Of a stretch of 33,103 nucleotides of DNA, positions 8,001 through 17,069 are shown one piece after another (position 1 is the stretch's first letter; each line of letters opens with the position of its first letter). The notes beneath the pieces are model-generated. The model did no database searches. It was not told the DNA's origin and saw only the letters and a list, made by a program, of their open reading frames with translations. A program made the position numbers and the translations under genes. Origin of the DNA: Gammaproteobacteria bacterium (GTDB lineage Bacteria; Pseudomonadota; Gammaproteobacteria; Enterobacterales; GCA-2746155); contig JAUUZN010000025.1 in assembly GCA_030589945.1 (NCBI GenBank), positions 1-33,103 on the forward strand, written 5' to 3'.

Positions 8001-10511
8001 TTATTGCAGCAACATTCCTGCATTTCCAACTGCCGCCGCACAGACAGCTTTCACGACGGTTTCTGTTCGGTCAACTGAACAACTATTTGTTGCATCACAA
8101 ACGGTTAATATATCAATTAAGCTACTCAATTCTGTCTCAACTTCAACATTGGTTGGCTGGTTAGCAATATTAATGTTCATTGATCTGTTGTAGAGAGGTG
8201 TCGTTATTAATGAATGGTCTCCAATGATAAAAGCATCAAAGACCGAAGCATTAAAATCAAATCCTGGAAAGAAACTTTGTCGCAAGCTTGAGTCATTCAC
8301 CATTGCATTACAGTACTCAATAGCCATTTGAGTGACAGCCATCTGTTGTGCAGATACAAAGGTATTGATATCACTGACCGTGGGTAGAGCCTGTTTGACG
8401 TTATCAAATGTTGCAGCAACTCCAGGGTCGGCCATGCTGACTCCAGTTATTGCCGACAGGGTGGCATGAATATTTTCAAATGTTTTCAGGCCAATATCTG
8501 ATTGTGGTGCAATATCAACCGGCGCAGGAGGTGCAGGTGGTGCCGGTTCAATAACCACATTGGTATTGTTACCAATCTTTTCAAAGGTTAAAAAGAACTC
8601 ATCAATGGTTGGACCTTTTTCTAGATTTATAATGGTACCCAACGAGGAGAGAGGCTGACCCGTTTCTGTACTATATTCAGTGGTATTGAGTATCTTATCA
8701 ACATTCTTAAACGCTTGACCCACTGTGACTTCACGGCCATTTAAACCAAGTCGTATACCCTCAATATCAATACCCTCAATCTGAGCAGCACTGTCAAGAC
8801 TAATAAAATAAGGCTCATTGAATAAATAACTATAATTGTCATATTGACTTGCTTCGTAAACGATAAAGGCGTCACTGACATTAATTAGATCCGAGACGCT
8901 GAACAGTAATAAAAACTTTTCACCAACGCTGGCATCAAAGTTTTCAGTAATCTGTTGATCCGTCAAGACTCGATTATGAATGGCAACCATACGTAAGATA
9001 CCTTGCCAAAGTCTATCGCCCGACACTTCGTTACCCAGTACTAGGGCAAAACTATCATCCCAGTCACTGAGACTACCCGCCTCCACTGGATCGAGCTCGC
9101 CCGTATAGATACCATTGATATAAATTTTACGCCCCTCTGTAGGGCTGTACGTCAATACCACATGTTGTAGAGCAGCTTGCAGACGCTCTGCATTATCATC
9201 GGTAGATAATGCGGGCTGACCATTAGCATCGGTGGTGCTGCTACGATTTAAGAAATCATAATTATAAAGCGTTTGCCCAAGTGTAAAGTTACGTGTGGTT
9301 GTGCCACCTGAATAACTGATGATTCTTGCGGGACCTTCCTGAGTCACATTACCCGGAACCACCCAAGCTTCTATTGTAAATTCGCCGGTACCGGTCATTA
9401 GATCATATAATTTTTTACTTGATGTGGTATTCGCTTGAGCTTTGCCATCGATGATACGAATGCCCCAACCACCCACCCAATCGACCTGACCACTTAAGGT
9501 CAAATCCATAGCGGGATTAACACCACTGGTATCAAATGCTGTAGTACCAGAACCTGTTTTAAATTCCCACTTGGCGATAACATTGGTTTCATGTCGTCCA
9601 CCACTGTTAGCCAGAATTCCATCAAATAGAGTCAGTGCTTTACTGGGAACCAGTTCAGCAGGAAGAGTCGTTAAAGGAATACTATCGGCTAGGGCTATAA
9701 TCTGAGTTTCCACCTCTGCGGCATTGCTGGTGCAATCTGACCAACAATTATGAAATTCGTTTCTAAGACGCAGAACTAATCGTGAGTTTGAAGGTGTTTC
9801 CAAGTCTATTTTAGATTGAGCTGCCAAATAAGCGACCTCAACATCATCACTAGCGAAATGTGGTGATTGAGGTGAAGCGGCTGTCTCTTTGTGACAATTC
9901 GCACAATTGGCTGTCAACAAAGGATAGACCGTTGTCTCAAAAACCGACGAATCAGCAGGAAAATTTTTGCTTGAACCCGGATCTTTAATCACTGGTGGGA
10001 ACAGTTGCACCGTACTGGAACCTCCACCCAAAGCAGTACCTGCCCAAGACGTAATATATCCTTCGATAATATCTGCACAGGCCTGATTACTGGTTAGCCA
10101 ACAGTTGTGACCGTCCAGGACCTTTTGAACCATACGTGACTCACTCGGATTGCTTAAATTAACAATGGTATTTGCTGACGCATACGCTAAATTAATATCA
10201 TCTGTTCGCACAAATTCGGGCGATTGAACGCCAACAACGTGGCAAGAACCACAACGATTGTCTGGTGCCAGATTATTCCATACATTTATTTTAAAAGACT
10301 GGATATCATCACTTGATGGAGGTGGTCCACTGTAGTTTGGTATTCCTGAGCTGGTGCCTCCTCCAGTATTTATATTTGGTAGAGGTACTGTATCTGCACC
10401 GCCACCACTACAGGCTGAAACAGTGAGTATAAGCAGCAGAGATAATGTTCTCGTCAGTCTATTCATAATAACTTCTTTTAATAGGGTGTTTTTTAATATA
10501 TTCGTCATCAT
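8001..10511 (-). CDS. Diheme c-type lipoprotein with LamG/concanavalin A-like domain
   Basis: A large (836 aa) exported protein. A lipobox 'LTVSAC' gives lipidated Cys34. The ATG at 10511 has a good GGGAG ribosome-binding site; an internal ATG at 10466 would give a more ordinary signal length, so the exact start is uncertain. Two heme-c motifs are present, C87-x-x-C90-H91 and C203-x-x-C206-H207. Each is followed by a similar block ('TDDINLAYASANTIVNLSNPSESRMVQKVLDGHNCW' resembles 'SDDVEVAYLAAQSKIDL...SRLVLRLRNEFHNCW'), so the N-terminal half contains a duplicated monoheme unit. A LamG-like jelly roll spans about residues 310-520 ('GEFTIEAWVVPG', 'YINGIYTGEL'). The C-terminal 300 residues are not recognised. 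The gene lies 9 bases after the upstream heme gene, in one operon. Likely a periplasmic or surface electron-transfer or binding protein. Confidence 0.87.
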   Translation of the reverse strand: MMTNILKNTLLKEVIMNRLTRTLSLLLILTVSACSGGGADTVPLPNINTGGGTSSGIPNYSGPPPSSDDIQSFKINVWNNLAPDNRCGSCHVVGVQSPEFVRTDDINLAYASANTIVNLSNPSESRMVQKVLDGHNCWLTSNQACADIIEGYITSWAGTALGGGSSTVQLFPPVIKDPGSSKNFPADSSVFETTVYPLLTANCANCHKETAASPQSPHFASDDVEVAYLAAQSKIDLETPSNSRLVLRLRNEFHNCWSDCTSNAAEVETQIIALADSIPLTTLPAELVPSKALTLFDGILANSGGRHETNVIAKWEFKTGSGTTAFDTSGVNPAMDLTLSGQVDWVGGWGIRIIDGKAQANTTSSKKLYDLMTGTGEFTIEAWVVPGNVTQEGPARIISYSGGTTTRNFTLGQTLYNYDFLNRSSTTDANGQPALSTDDNAERLQAALQHVVLTYSPTEGRKIYINGIYTGELDPVEAGSLSDWDDSFALVLGNEVSGDRLWQGILRMVAIHNRVLTDQQITENFDASVGEKFLLLFSVSDLINVSDAFIVYEASQYDNYSYLFNEPYFISLDSAAQIEGIDIEGIRLGLNGREVTVGQAFKNVDKILNTTEYSTETGQPLSSLGTIINLEKGPTIDEFFLTFEKIGNNTNVVIEPAPPAPPAPVDIAPQSDIGLKTFENIHATLSAITGVSMADPGVAATFDNVKQALPTVSDINTFVSAQQMAVTQMAIEYCNAMVNDSSLRQSFFPGFDFNASVFDAFIIGDHSLITTPLYNRSMNINIANQPTNVEVETELSSLIDILTVCDATNSCSVDRTETVVKAVCAAAVGNAGMLLQ

Positions 10512-10520
10512 CAGCTCCCT

Positions 10521-11789
10521 CTAATCGCCCATGCAGTAAACAGCTGTTTCTGCAAAGACCTGTTTAAGATTGTACTGACTAGACTTGAAAGAACTAATCA
10601 TCGAATTTATTTGGTTTCTATCGGTTGCATCAACAGCTGGACGCAAACAAATCTGTTGAAATACTTTCTTCACCTGACAACTGGCAAAGGCCTCTGAATT
10701 GGCAAGTTCCTCACCCATAGATTTAGCACCCTGACCATTACCTGTGAGTGAACTACTCCATCCTAAATTTGCATTTTGACCTGCTCGCCAGTAATTTTCC
10801 CAGCTATCATCCTGAGTAATAAATCCGTACTCAAAATTTGTACTGTTAATTTGGTATTTCTTTTTAACGCGAGAGCCTGTGGTCGCATCAACTGCTCCAG
10901 GACCATTGTATGAAAGGCTGCCATTAACACCTGAAGGATCATTGTCCACATCATGTTCAAAATCATAATAAGCATAGGCCTGCGCAAGCGGATCCATTCC
11001 CGTATGACAACCAATACAATTATTCATATAGATGCGACTATCGCCACCTGGACTTCTTGATACATCCTGTCGAATACGATCCGGTGATAGACTAATATCC
11101 TTTAGTGTCTCAAGATCGGTACACATCTGATTTTTAAGGGTAAAACGAAACATTGCCCGATTAGTACCGTCAATGAAAAATGATTGAGCCGCAGCACGGG
11201 TTGTGGTCACCCCAGCGGTTGCCTCTGCTGGTAATCCGGTTACCGAGGATTGTGTGGTTTGTACCAAATTGTCTTTTAAATCAATGCGCTGATCTTCCAG
11301 AGCTTCATAATGTGCATTATTACTGTTTGAGTAATTGGGTAAGCCTAGATTTGATGCACCAACATATAAAATATCCGCTGAAAGAATTTCGCGAAAATCA
11401 ATATCGTCACGAATTATTCCGATAACCGTTGCCGAGTAATCATTGAGTGGTACAAATACAGTCTCATCCTCATTGGTCCAAGGTGAGACAAAATTCTTTA
11501 AAGTCACTGTATAAAAATCAGAGTTATCCATGGCGAGCATTGCAGCGTCAACACCATTTCCACCGGCTATATCCGATTCCATGGTCGTTAATACTGTCTC
11601 CGTGGGTGGAGTTCCTGCAAGTCGTTCATGTATTCTCTTAGCTTGCTCTCGTGAGCCCGCCTCAATATTTGAGGTTGAAATAATCAGCAGCAGACCAGTC
11701 ATTAGAGCTGAAAATGCAATCCAACTCTGCTGGTTCTTATGATGATTTGACGGCTGGCAACTCGATGTTATTTGCTTATGAAGATTCAT
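10521..11789 (-). CDS. Monoheme protein with planctomycete-type (DUF1588/DUF1585-like) C-terminus
   Basis: The first gene of the minus-strand heme operon. A hydrophobic segment (about residues 24-42, 'IAFSALMTGLLLIIST') acts as signal or anchor. The only heme-c motif is C258-x-x-C261-H262, directly followed by 'TGMDPLAQAYAYYDFEHD'. This 'CxxCH-x-x-M-D-P-L' arrangement is the hallmark of the C-terminal blocks of planctomycete-type cytochrome proteins, which are typically encoded next to DUF1501 proteins, as here. The N-terminal region has 'RIHERLAGTPP' and 'DFREILSADILYVG', also seen in that group. The start has AGGATAATAAAT before ATG. Its promoter should lie in the 165-base gap shared with the hydrazine-synthase-like gene. 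Reaction unknown. Confidence 0.82.
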   Translation of the reverse strand: MNLHKQITSSCQPSNHHKNQQSWIAFSALMTGLLLIISTSNIEAGSREQAKRIHERLAGTPPTETVLTTMESDIAGGNGVDAAMLAMDNSDFYTVTLKNFVSPWTNEDETVFVPLNDYSATVIGIIRDDIDFREILSADILYVGASNLGLPNYSNSNNAHYEALEDQRIDLKDNLVQTTQSSVTGLPAEATAGVTTTRAAAQSFFIDGTNRAMFRFTLKNQMCTDLETLKDISLSPDRIRQDVSRSPGGDSRIYMNNCIGCHTGMDPLAQAYAYYDFEHDVDNDPSGVNGSLSYNGPGAVDATTGSRVKKKYQINSTNFEYGFITQDDSWENYWRAGQNANLGWSSSLTGNGQGAKSMGEELANSEAFASCQVKKVFQQICLRPAVDATDRNQINSMISSFKSSQYNLKQVFAETAVYCMGD

Positions 11790-11954
11790 ATTTATTATCC
11801 TAAGAGCTCATTTATAGCTAATTCACGCGACTATCATGCTACTTTCACGAATCTATACTACAGTGTTACTGCTGCTATTTCGTGAATTCTGTCACAGATT
11901 TCACAAGTTCAAAAAGGTGATAATACTTGCTATGAATATAGGTATAAATCGAAT
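11790..11954. promoter_or_regulatory. Divergent promoter region with an inverted repeat
   Basis: This 165-base gap separates the two divergent heme-protein operons and must carry both promoters. An inverted repeat TTCACGAA (11844-11851) and TTCGTGAA (11879-11886) is separated by 27 bases; a related half-site TTCACG begins at 11822. These could be an operator for coordinated control. I cannot assign -35 and -10 boxes with confidence. Confidence 0.45.
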
Positions 11955-14693
11955 ATGGTGTCTTCTATGAAATTACTAACTGCTTTACTAAAAGCTAGTC
12001 GAAAAATGAACCCTGATACTTTTCAAAATTCATTAAATCGGGGTCCGGTAATTCTAAGCTCAATGATAGGTTCAATTTTTTTACTCGCCGCCTGTGGTGG
12101 TGGAACGACAAGCTCAAGCAGTAATCAAGCACCCGATGCCGTAGTTCAAGATTTACCCATTGCTTTTGTTAAACGTATTTTACCCATTGATGATCAGGGC
12201 GATCTAGTGGTTCAGGATTTACGAGAACCCAGTTTATTTAACCCCGGCGCCGATCTCATCATTCTCAACAGAGCATCCCCTGGCGCAACACAGGTTGTGT
12301 TGACCTCACAATTGTTCCCAAGTGGGGAACTGTATGACGTAAAAGATTTAGAAGTCTCAAGCGATGGCAATCTTATGGTTTTTGCATTGCGCGCACCAGA
12401 ACTTGAGAATGTCGACGAGGATGAGCAACCCACTTGGAATATATGGCAATATCAGCATGATACCAAGGAACTTAAGCGCCTCATCAGTTCTGATTTGGTC
12501 GCTGAACAGGGTCAGGATGTTGGACCTGCCTATCTACCCGATGGACGAATCGTTTTTTCATCAACAAGGCAGCGCTCGAATAAGTCAACATTGCTCGATG
12601 AAGGCAAACCCCAATATTCAGGACTCGAAGAGGACCGGCAAGTCGAAGCTTCTGTGCTGCATATTATGGACGAGGATGGTAACAATATTCGACAGCTGAC
12701 TTTCAACCAGAGTCATGATCTCGACCCTTATATTATGTCCTCTGGAAAAATTGTATTTTCACGTTGGGATAATATGGGAAACCGCAGCGGTTTCAATCTA
12801 TACAGTATTGATCCTGATGGTAGAAACTTAGAATTCATGTATGGTAATCACAGTCATTCCACAGGAACCAATGGCAACTTTATACAATTTTCACAGCCCA
12901 GAGAAATGCCCAATGGACAGCTTCTCAGCAGAACTAGAGCCACTCAATCTATTAAATTTGGTGGCGACCTAACCCAAATTGATGTCCAAAACTTTACCGA
13001 GAATGACCAATCTGTAGTTTCTGGAGCCGGTGGCATTGCACAGTTGTCTCTGACCCCCACTGATGTCACCAATGATGAGTCAACCATCTCGGCTGGTGGT
13101 TACTATGGTTCAGCCTTTCCACTATGGGATGGAACTAATCGATTATTAGTTAGTTGGAGCCTTTGTCGCCTCATTGAACTAGATGTAAACAATAACCCTA
13201 ATGTCGTATCCTGTACCGATGAACGATTGGCCGCGACTAATCCTGTTGAAGCCGATCCTCTCTTTGGAATTTGGATGCTCAGCCTAGATGCACAAACTAT
13301 TTTACCCATCGTCAATGGCGAAGAAGGGGTCATGTATGATGATGTGGTCGCACTGCAACCTCGTACTCCACCTTTATTTATTGCCGATGGAATTCCTGGT
13401 GTTGATTTAGAGCAAACCTTGGTGGATGAAAAACTTGGCGTCGTTCATATTCGCAGTGTCTATGATTTTGATGGCATTGATGTTTCACCCACTGGGATTA
13501 CTAATCTAGCGGACCCGCTTCAAACGACATCAGCAGAGCGTCCGGCTCGTTTTGTCAGAATTGTCAAAGCCGTCTCTATTCCTGATAGAGATCTTGTAAT
13601 GCTTGATGGTAGTGCCTTTGGTAGAAGCAGTGGGCAGTTGATGCGTGAAATATTAGGCTATGTACCCATTGAACCCGATGGCTCTGTAAAATTCAAAGTT
13701 CCTTCAAATGTCGCATTTGCAATTAGCATTGTTGATGAACGGGGACGACGCATTACTGGCCGTCATCAAAATTGGTTGCAGGTCACCGCTGGGCAAGAAC
13801 TCGAATGCAAGGGTTGCCATACTGGAACCAGTGAGCTACCACACGGTAGATCTGATGCGGAAGCACCATCAATAAACTTAGGCGCCAACACCACTGGATT
13901 GCCCTTTCCCAATACTAATCCTGCGCTCTTTGCCGACTCTGGTGAAACCATGGCTGAAACCTATGCGCGCATCAATGGTGTGCGGTCACTATCGGTGGAT
14001 GTCAACTTCACTGATGATTGGACCGACGAAACCCTAAGGGCTAAAGATTTGAGTTTTGACTATCAATATTCAGATTTACTCAGTGCCGCACCTACAAGCC
14101 TCGGTTGCATGACAACCTGGGTAGCCAATTGCCGAATCACCATTAACTATGTGGATGTCATCCAACCCATTTGGGAGTTGAGTCGAATTACCTTTGATGT
14201 GGATGGCGTGACCATTCTGTCTGATAACACCTGTACTGGGTGTCACAGCCCAACCGATATTGACGGACTTACTCAGATACCCGCTGCACAGCTTGATCTC
14301 AGCTCGACCCAGTCAACCAATAATCCAGACCATTTGACCTCTTATCAGGAACTCATGTTTGCCGATGTAGAGCAGGAAATCAGTAACACTATTTTGGTCG
14401 ATCGACTGATTCCGCTCATTGATGCCAATGGAGATCCTGTCTTTGAGCTCGACATCGACGGCAATTTAATTCTCGATGTTAATGGTGATCCTATTCCGGT
14501 GTTTGTAACTGTGGGGATCAACGCAGCATTAAGTGTTTCAGGTGCAATTGCTAGTTCTAGATTATTTGACTTATTGGAGCCTAGTGGGTCACACTTTGGT
14601 AGGTTATCAGATTCAGAAAGAAAATTGATCGCAGAGTGGCTTGATATCGGTGCTCAGTACTATAATAACCCTTTTGATGTTCCACAAAACTAG
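11955..14693 (+). CDS. Diheme beta-propeller lipoprotein, hydrazine synthase alpha subunit-like
   Basis: A 912-residue exported lipoprotein: lipobox 'FLLAAC' gives Cys47, though the long N-region suggests the true start could be an internal Met. The first half contains PD40/WD40-like propeller blades ('AYLPDGRIVFSSTRQ', 'MDEDGNNIRQLTFNQSHDLDPYI', 'GKIVFSRWDN', 'LYSIDPDG'). The second half has a beta domain followed by heme-c motif C618-K-G-C621-H622 in 'LECKGCHTGTSELPHGR', and a second at C760-T-G-C763-H764. A propeller plus middle domain plus two hemes is the layout of the HzsA-related family. Only this subunit-like protein is present and no anammox genes are visible, so hydrazine synthesis is not implied. 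It starts a six-gene operon with spacings of 17 bases or less for most junctions. Confidence 0.83.
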   Translation: MVSSMKLLTALLKASRKMNPDTFQNSLNRGPVILSSMIGSIFLLAACGGGTTSSSSNQAPDAVVQDLPIAFVKRILPIDDQGDLVVQDLREPSLFNPGADLIILNRASPGATQVVLTSQLFPSGELYDVKDLEVSSDGNLMVFALRAPELENVDEDEQPTWNIWQYQHDTKELKRLISSDLVAEQGQDVGPAYLPDGRIVFSSTRQRSNKSTLLDEGKPQYSGLEEDRQVEASVLHIMDEDGNNIRQLTFNQSHDLDPYIMSSGKIVFSRWDNMGNRSGFNLYSIDPDGRNLEFMYGNHSHSTGTNGNFIQFSQPREMPNGQLLSRTRATQSIKFGGDLTQIDVQNFTENDQSVVSGAGGIAQLSLTPTDVTNDESTISAGGYYGSAFPLWDGTNRLLVSWSLCRLIELDVNNNPNVVSCTDERLAATNPVEADPLFGIWMLSLDAQTILPIVNGEEGVMYDDVVALQPRTPPLFIADGIPGVDLEQTLVDEKLGVVHIRSVYDFDGIDVSPTGITNLADPLQTTSAERPARFVRIVKAVSIPDRDLVMLDGSAFGRSSGQLMREILGYVPIEPDGSVKFKVPSNVAFAISIVDERGRRITGRHQNWLQVTAGQELECKGCHTGTSELPHGRSDAEAPSINLGANTTGLPFPNTNPALFADSGETMAETYARINGVRSLSVDVNFTDDWTDETLRAKDLSFDYQYSDLLSAAPTSLGCMTTWVANCRITINYVDVIQPIWELSRITFDVDGVTILSDNTCTGCHSPTDIDGLTQIPAAQLDLSSTQSTNNPDHLTSYQELMFADVEQEISNTILVDRLIPLIDANGDPVFELDIDGNLILDVNGDPIPVFVTVGINAALSVSGAIASSRLFDLLEPSGSHFGRLSDSERKLIAEWLDIGAQYYNNPFDVPQN

Positions 14694-14710
14694 CAAACAA
14701 AGGATCATTT

Positions 14711-15526
14711 TTGACGCTCATCAGACTTTTAAAAAGTAGCCTGCAAGCCGTTACCATTGTCGTCGCTTTTGCTAGCCTCGATAACGCTTTAAAGATGGAC
14801 AGCCTGCAGGCTGCTGAAGAGTCTGCGCAAGTTAGGATTATTGATCCTTATATTGAATTACATACTGGACCAGGTAGAGGTTTTCCAATTTTTTTCGTCG
14901 CGGAAGAAGGCGAATGGATTGAGATCCTTAAGAGCAAAACCAGTTGGTACAAGGTCAGGTTAAAAAATGAAAAGTTGGGTTGGGTTAATAAAAGACAGCT
15001 CAAAAAAACACTGAATGTTGATAACGAAATAGTGGTACTTGATGATCCTGATTTCGATGAGTATCTAAACCGAGATTGGGAAATAGGTGTATTAAGCGGT
15101 GATTTTGAAGGCGCTTCGGTCATTTCACTTTACGGTGGTTATCACTTTACCCAAAACCTATCAACAGAGATTTCGGTTTCTCAAGCATTAGGAAATTTTT
15201 CAGAGATCAGGATGGCGACCGTCAATGTCATCAATGAACCCTTTCCTGATTTAAAGCCATTAACATGGGTACCCTATCTCGAAGATGTACATGCCTCTCC
15301 CTTTTTTGGAATTGGCGCAGGCGTTATGGAAACATTACCAAGGGCAACTCTGGTGCAAACAATTGATCGTCAAGATGATTTATTATTTGTCACTGCAGGT
15401 GCGAAATTTTATTTAACCCGCAGGTTCTTACTACGAATGGAGTATCGACGTTTTGTCGTATTAACGGACCGCAATCAAAATGAAGATGTGGAAGAATGGA
15501 AACTAGGATTCAGCATATTTTTTTAA
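14711..15526 (+). CDS. SH3-domain outer-membrane beta-barrel protein
   Basis: Start is a TTG with AAAGGA about 7 bases upstream. After a signal peptide (about residues 5-35), residues 40-100 form a bacterial SH3 domain ('YIELHTGPGRGFPIFFVAEEGEWIEIL', 'WYKVRL', 'LGWVNKRQLKK'), usually a peptidoglycan- or peptide-binding module. From about residue 120 to the end are alternating strands of an eight-strand-type outer-membrane barrel, with 'GGYHFTQNLSTEISVSQALG' and a terminal aromatic strand ending in FF, the normal BAM recognition signal. It may tie the outer membrane to the wall or to a partner protein. It overlaps the next gene by 31 bases and follows the HzsA-like gene by 17, so it belongs to that operon. 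Confidence 0.82.
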   Translation: MTLIRLLKSSLQAVTIVVAFASLDNALKMDSLQAAEESAQVRIIDPYIELHTGPGRGFPIFFVAEEGEWIEILKSKTSWYKVRLKNEKLGWVNKRQLKKTLNVDNEIVVLDDPDFDEYLNRDWEIGVLSGDFEGASVISLYGGYHFTQNLSTEISVSQALGNFSEIRMATVNVINEPFPDLKPLTWVPYLEDVHASPFFGIGAGVMETLPRATLVQTIDRQDDLLFVTAGAKFYLTRRFLLRMEYRRFVVLTDRNQNEDVEEWKLGFSIFF

Positions 15527-16230
15527 AACTGAGAGCCGCTCTAGCAGTCTCTGGTCTCTCTTTATTGGTCATGTTGCCGCTGTCCGCTCAACAAGTGGAT
15601 GCCGAGCCTCAGGACACCGATTCTCAGAAGTCCGAAACTGAACTTGTTGAAGATGAAGTTCAACAGTGGGACGAAGCCTCAGTTATTGTGGAACCAGAAA
15701 TAAAGCGCAAGAAAATTGAGCTTTCTGAGATTGATGCAGAGGACATTGAAATCGGTATTTTTGTCGGTCAGATGAGCGTTGAAGACTTTGGAACAAACAT
15801 CCTCACTGGAGCCTCGATTGCCTATCATGTCACAGAAGACATTTTTGTTGCCGCAAGTTTTGGAGCAACGGACACTGACCAAACAAGTTTTGAAGTCATT
15901 AGTGGCGCTCGTTTACTCACCGATGATGAACGAGCTCTCAAATATTATGACTTGAGTGTTGGTCTTAATGTGTTACCTGGAGAAGGGTTTATTGGTTCAA
16001 GCTATGCCTTTAACAGTACCTTCTATGGACTACTGGGCATTGGTAGTACGGAATTTGCGGGTGACCAACGATTTACAGTGACCGGTGGTGCTGGTTACAA
16101 AGTGATCATGCAAGACTGGTTAGCCATTCACATTGAAGTCAAGGATCATCTGTTCGATATTGATATTCTTGGTACAAATAAATCGACTCACAATATTATT
16201 TATGATGTGGGCTTTACGTTTTTCTTTTGA
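15496..16230 (+). CDS. Outer-membrane beta-barrel protein
   Basis: The ATG at 15496 overlaps the preceding gene by 31 bases in another frame; it is preferred because the signal peptide (about residues 8-32, ending 'LPLSAQQ') requires it. An acidic linker (residues 35-80) precedes a barrel domain starting near 'IEIGIFVGQMSVEDFGTNILTGASIAYHVTED', typical of the small outer-membrane barrel family (OMP_myx_plus-like) also seen in the preceding protein. The C-terminus ends in 'GFTFFF', a BAM-type terminal strand. The two barrels appear to be paralogues with different N-terminal attachments. A structural or channel role in the heme-protein operon is likely but not shown. Confidence 0.8.
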   Translation: METRIQHIFLKLRAALAVSGLSLLVMLPLSAQQVDAEPQDTDSQKSETELVEDEVQQWDEASVIVEPEIKRKKIELSEIDAEDIEIGIFVGQMSVEDFGTNILTGASIAYHVTEDIFVAASFGATDTDQTSFEVISGARLLTDDERALKYYDLSVGLNVLPGEGFIGSSYAFNSTFYGLLGIGSTEFAGDQRFTVTGGAGYKVIMQDWLAIHIEVKDHLFDIDILGTNKSTHNIIYDVGFTFFF

Positions 16231-16257
16231 ACAAATTATAGGGCGTGGTGATCAATC

Positions 16258-16779
16258 ATGAAATTTCAGAATAACTCTACATCGACTTTCTTTCTATTGA
16301 AATTTTTCGTTTTCAGTTGCATTAGTGTTTCTACATTTTTAGCAAATGCCAGCTCAATGGAAGGCCCTGCATTTGATTTTACATTGAAAAGTCGCAGTGG
16401 TGAAAATGTTCGGCTAGCGGAATTGAGGGGGCAGGTGATACTGATTAATTTCTGGGCTTCATGGTGTGCACCTTGTCGCAAAGAACTACCCAAACTTGAA
16501 GATTTACATCAAAAATATAAAGATTTGGGTGTCACCATTTTGGGCATCAATATTGATGAAAATCCAGAACTGTCTAAAAAAATTCTCAAGGACGTTACGG
16601 TCACCTTCCCTGTACTTTTCGACACAGACAGTTCAGTCAGTGGCCAATATGAAATTGCTGCCATGCCCAGTACTTTTCTAGTGGATAAACATGGAAACTT
16701 TAGATTTAGACATAATGGCTACCTCGATGGTTACGAACATAAGTATGACAAGCAAATTAAAAAGCTACTTCGTGAATAA
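16258..16779 (+). CDS. TlpA-family thiol-disulfide oxidoreductase (thioredoxin fold)
   Basis: An exported thioredoxin-like protein of 173 residues. The N-terminal 30 residues are a signal peptide or anchor. The active site is 'WASWC70APC73RKELP', with 'GQVILINFWA' before it and the cis-Pro in 'AMPSTFLVDKHG', as in TlpA/ResA proteins. These reduce disulfides in the periplasm, for example in apocytochromes before heme attachment. That fits the heme-c proteins encoded upstream and the Cys-containing DUF4266 lipoprotein directly downstream. Its stop codon shares one base with the ATG of the DUF4266 gene (TAATG), so translation is probably coupled. Confidence 0.93.
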   Translation: MKFQNNSTSTFFLLKFFVFSCISVSTFLANASSMEGPAFDFTLKSRSGENVRLAELRGQVILINFWASWCAPCRKELPKLEDLHQKYKDLGVTILGINIDENPELSKKILKDVTVTFPVLFDTDSSVSGQYEIAAMPSTFLVDKHGNFRFRHNGYLDGYEHKYDKQIKKLLRE

Positions 16780-17066
16780 TGGTCACTTATATGAATAATA
16801 AAATGATTAATGACAACCTAAGATCAATTCGAATGACGACCAAGGCTCTAGCTAAAATTGTCTTTTTACTATCCATCGTTGCTTTATCGGGCTGCTCTAC
16901 GATAAAACCATGGGTCAAACCCTATGAACGTCAAAACTTAGCTGACCCAATTATGGCAGCAAACAGAGACCCTGTTTCAAGTGCTTATTTACACCACGTA
17001 TATGAAGCTCGAGAAGGTTCAAGAGGTGCTGCTGGAAGTGGTGGTGGCGGCTGTGGGTGTAACTAG
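16779..17066 (+). CDS. DUF4266 domain small lipoprotein with Gly/Cys C-terminal tail
   Basis: A lipobox 'ALSGC' gives lipidated Cys39 if translation starts at 16779; an ATG at 16791 would shorten the N-region by four residues. The mature protein is only about 57 residues. It contains 'WVKPYERQNLADPIM' and 'HHVYEAREGSRGA', the DUF4266 signature, and ends in 'AGSGGGGCGCN'. The two Cys near the C-terminus, in a Gly-rich setting, look like a metal site, a disulfide pair or a site of modification. The gene is sandwiched between TlpA (one-base overlap) and DUF3570 (3-base gap), an arrangement known for this family. Function is not established. Confidence 0.88.
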   Translation: MVTYMNNKMINDNLRSIRMTTKALAKIVFLLSIVALSGCSTIKPWVKPYERQNLADPIMAANRDPVSSAYLHHVYEAREGSRGAAGSGGGGCGCN

Positions 17067-17069
17067 GTC

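Noticed and set aside
7888-8193. Small plus-strand frame with a LIKC repeat
   Set aside because: It is produced by the 12-base tandem repeat and runs into the antisense of the LamG gene; no ribosome-binding site.
11955-14693. Functional hydrazine synthase / anammox system
   Set aside because: Only an alpha-like lipoprotein is present; no other synthase subunit or hydrazine dehydrogenase gene is in the window and the genome type does not fit.
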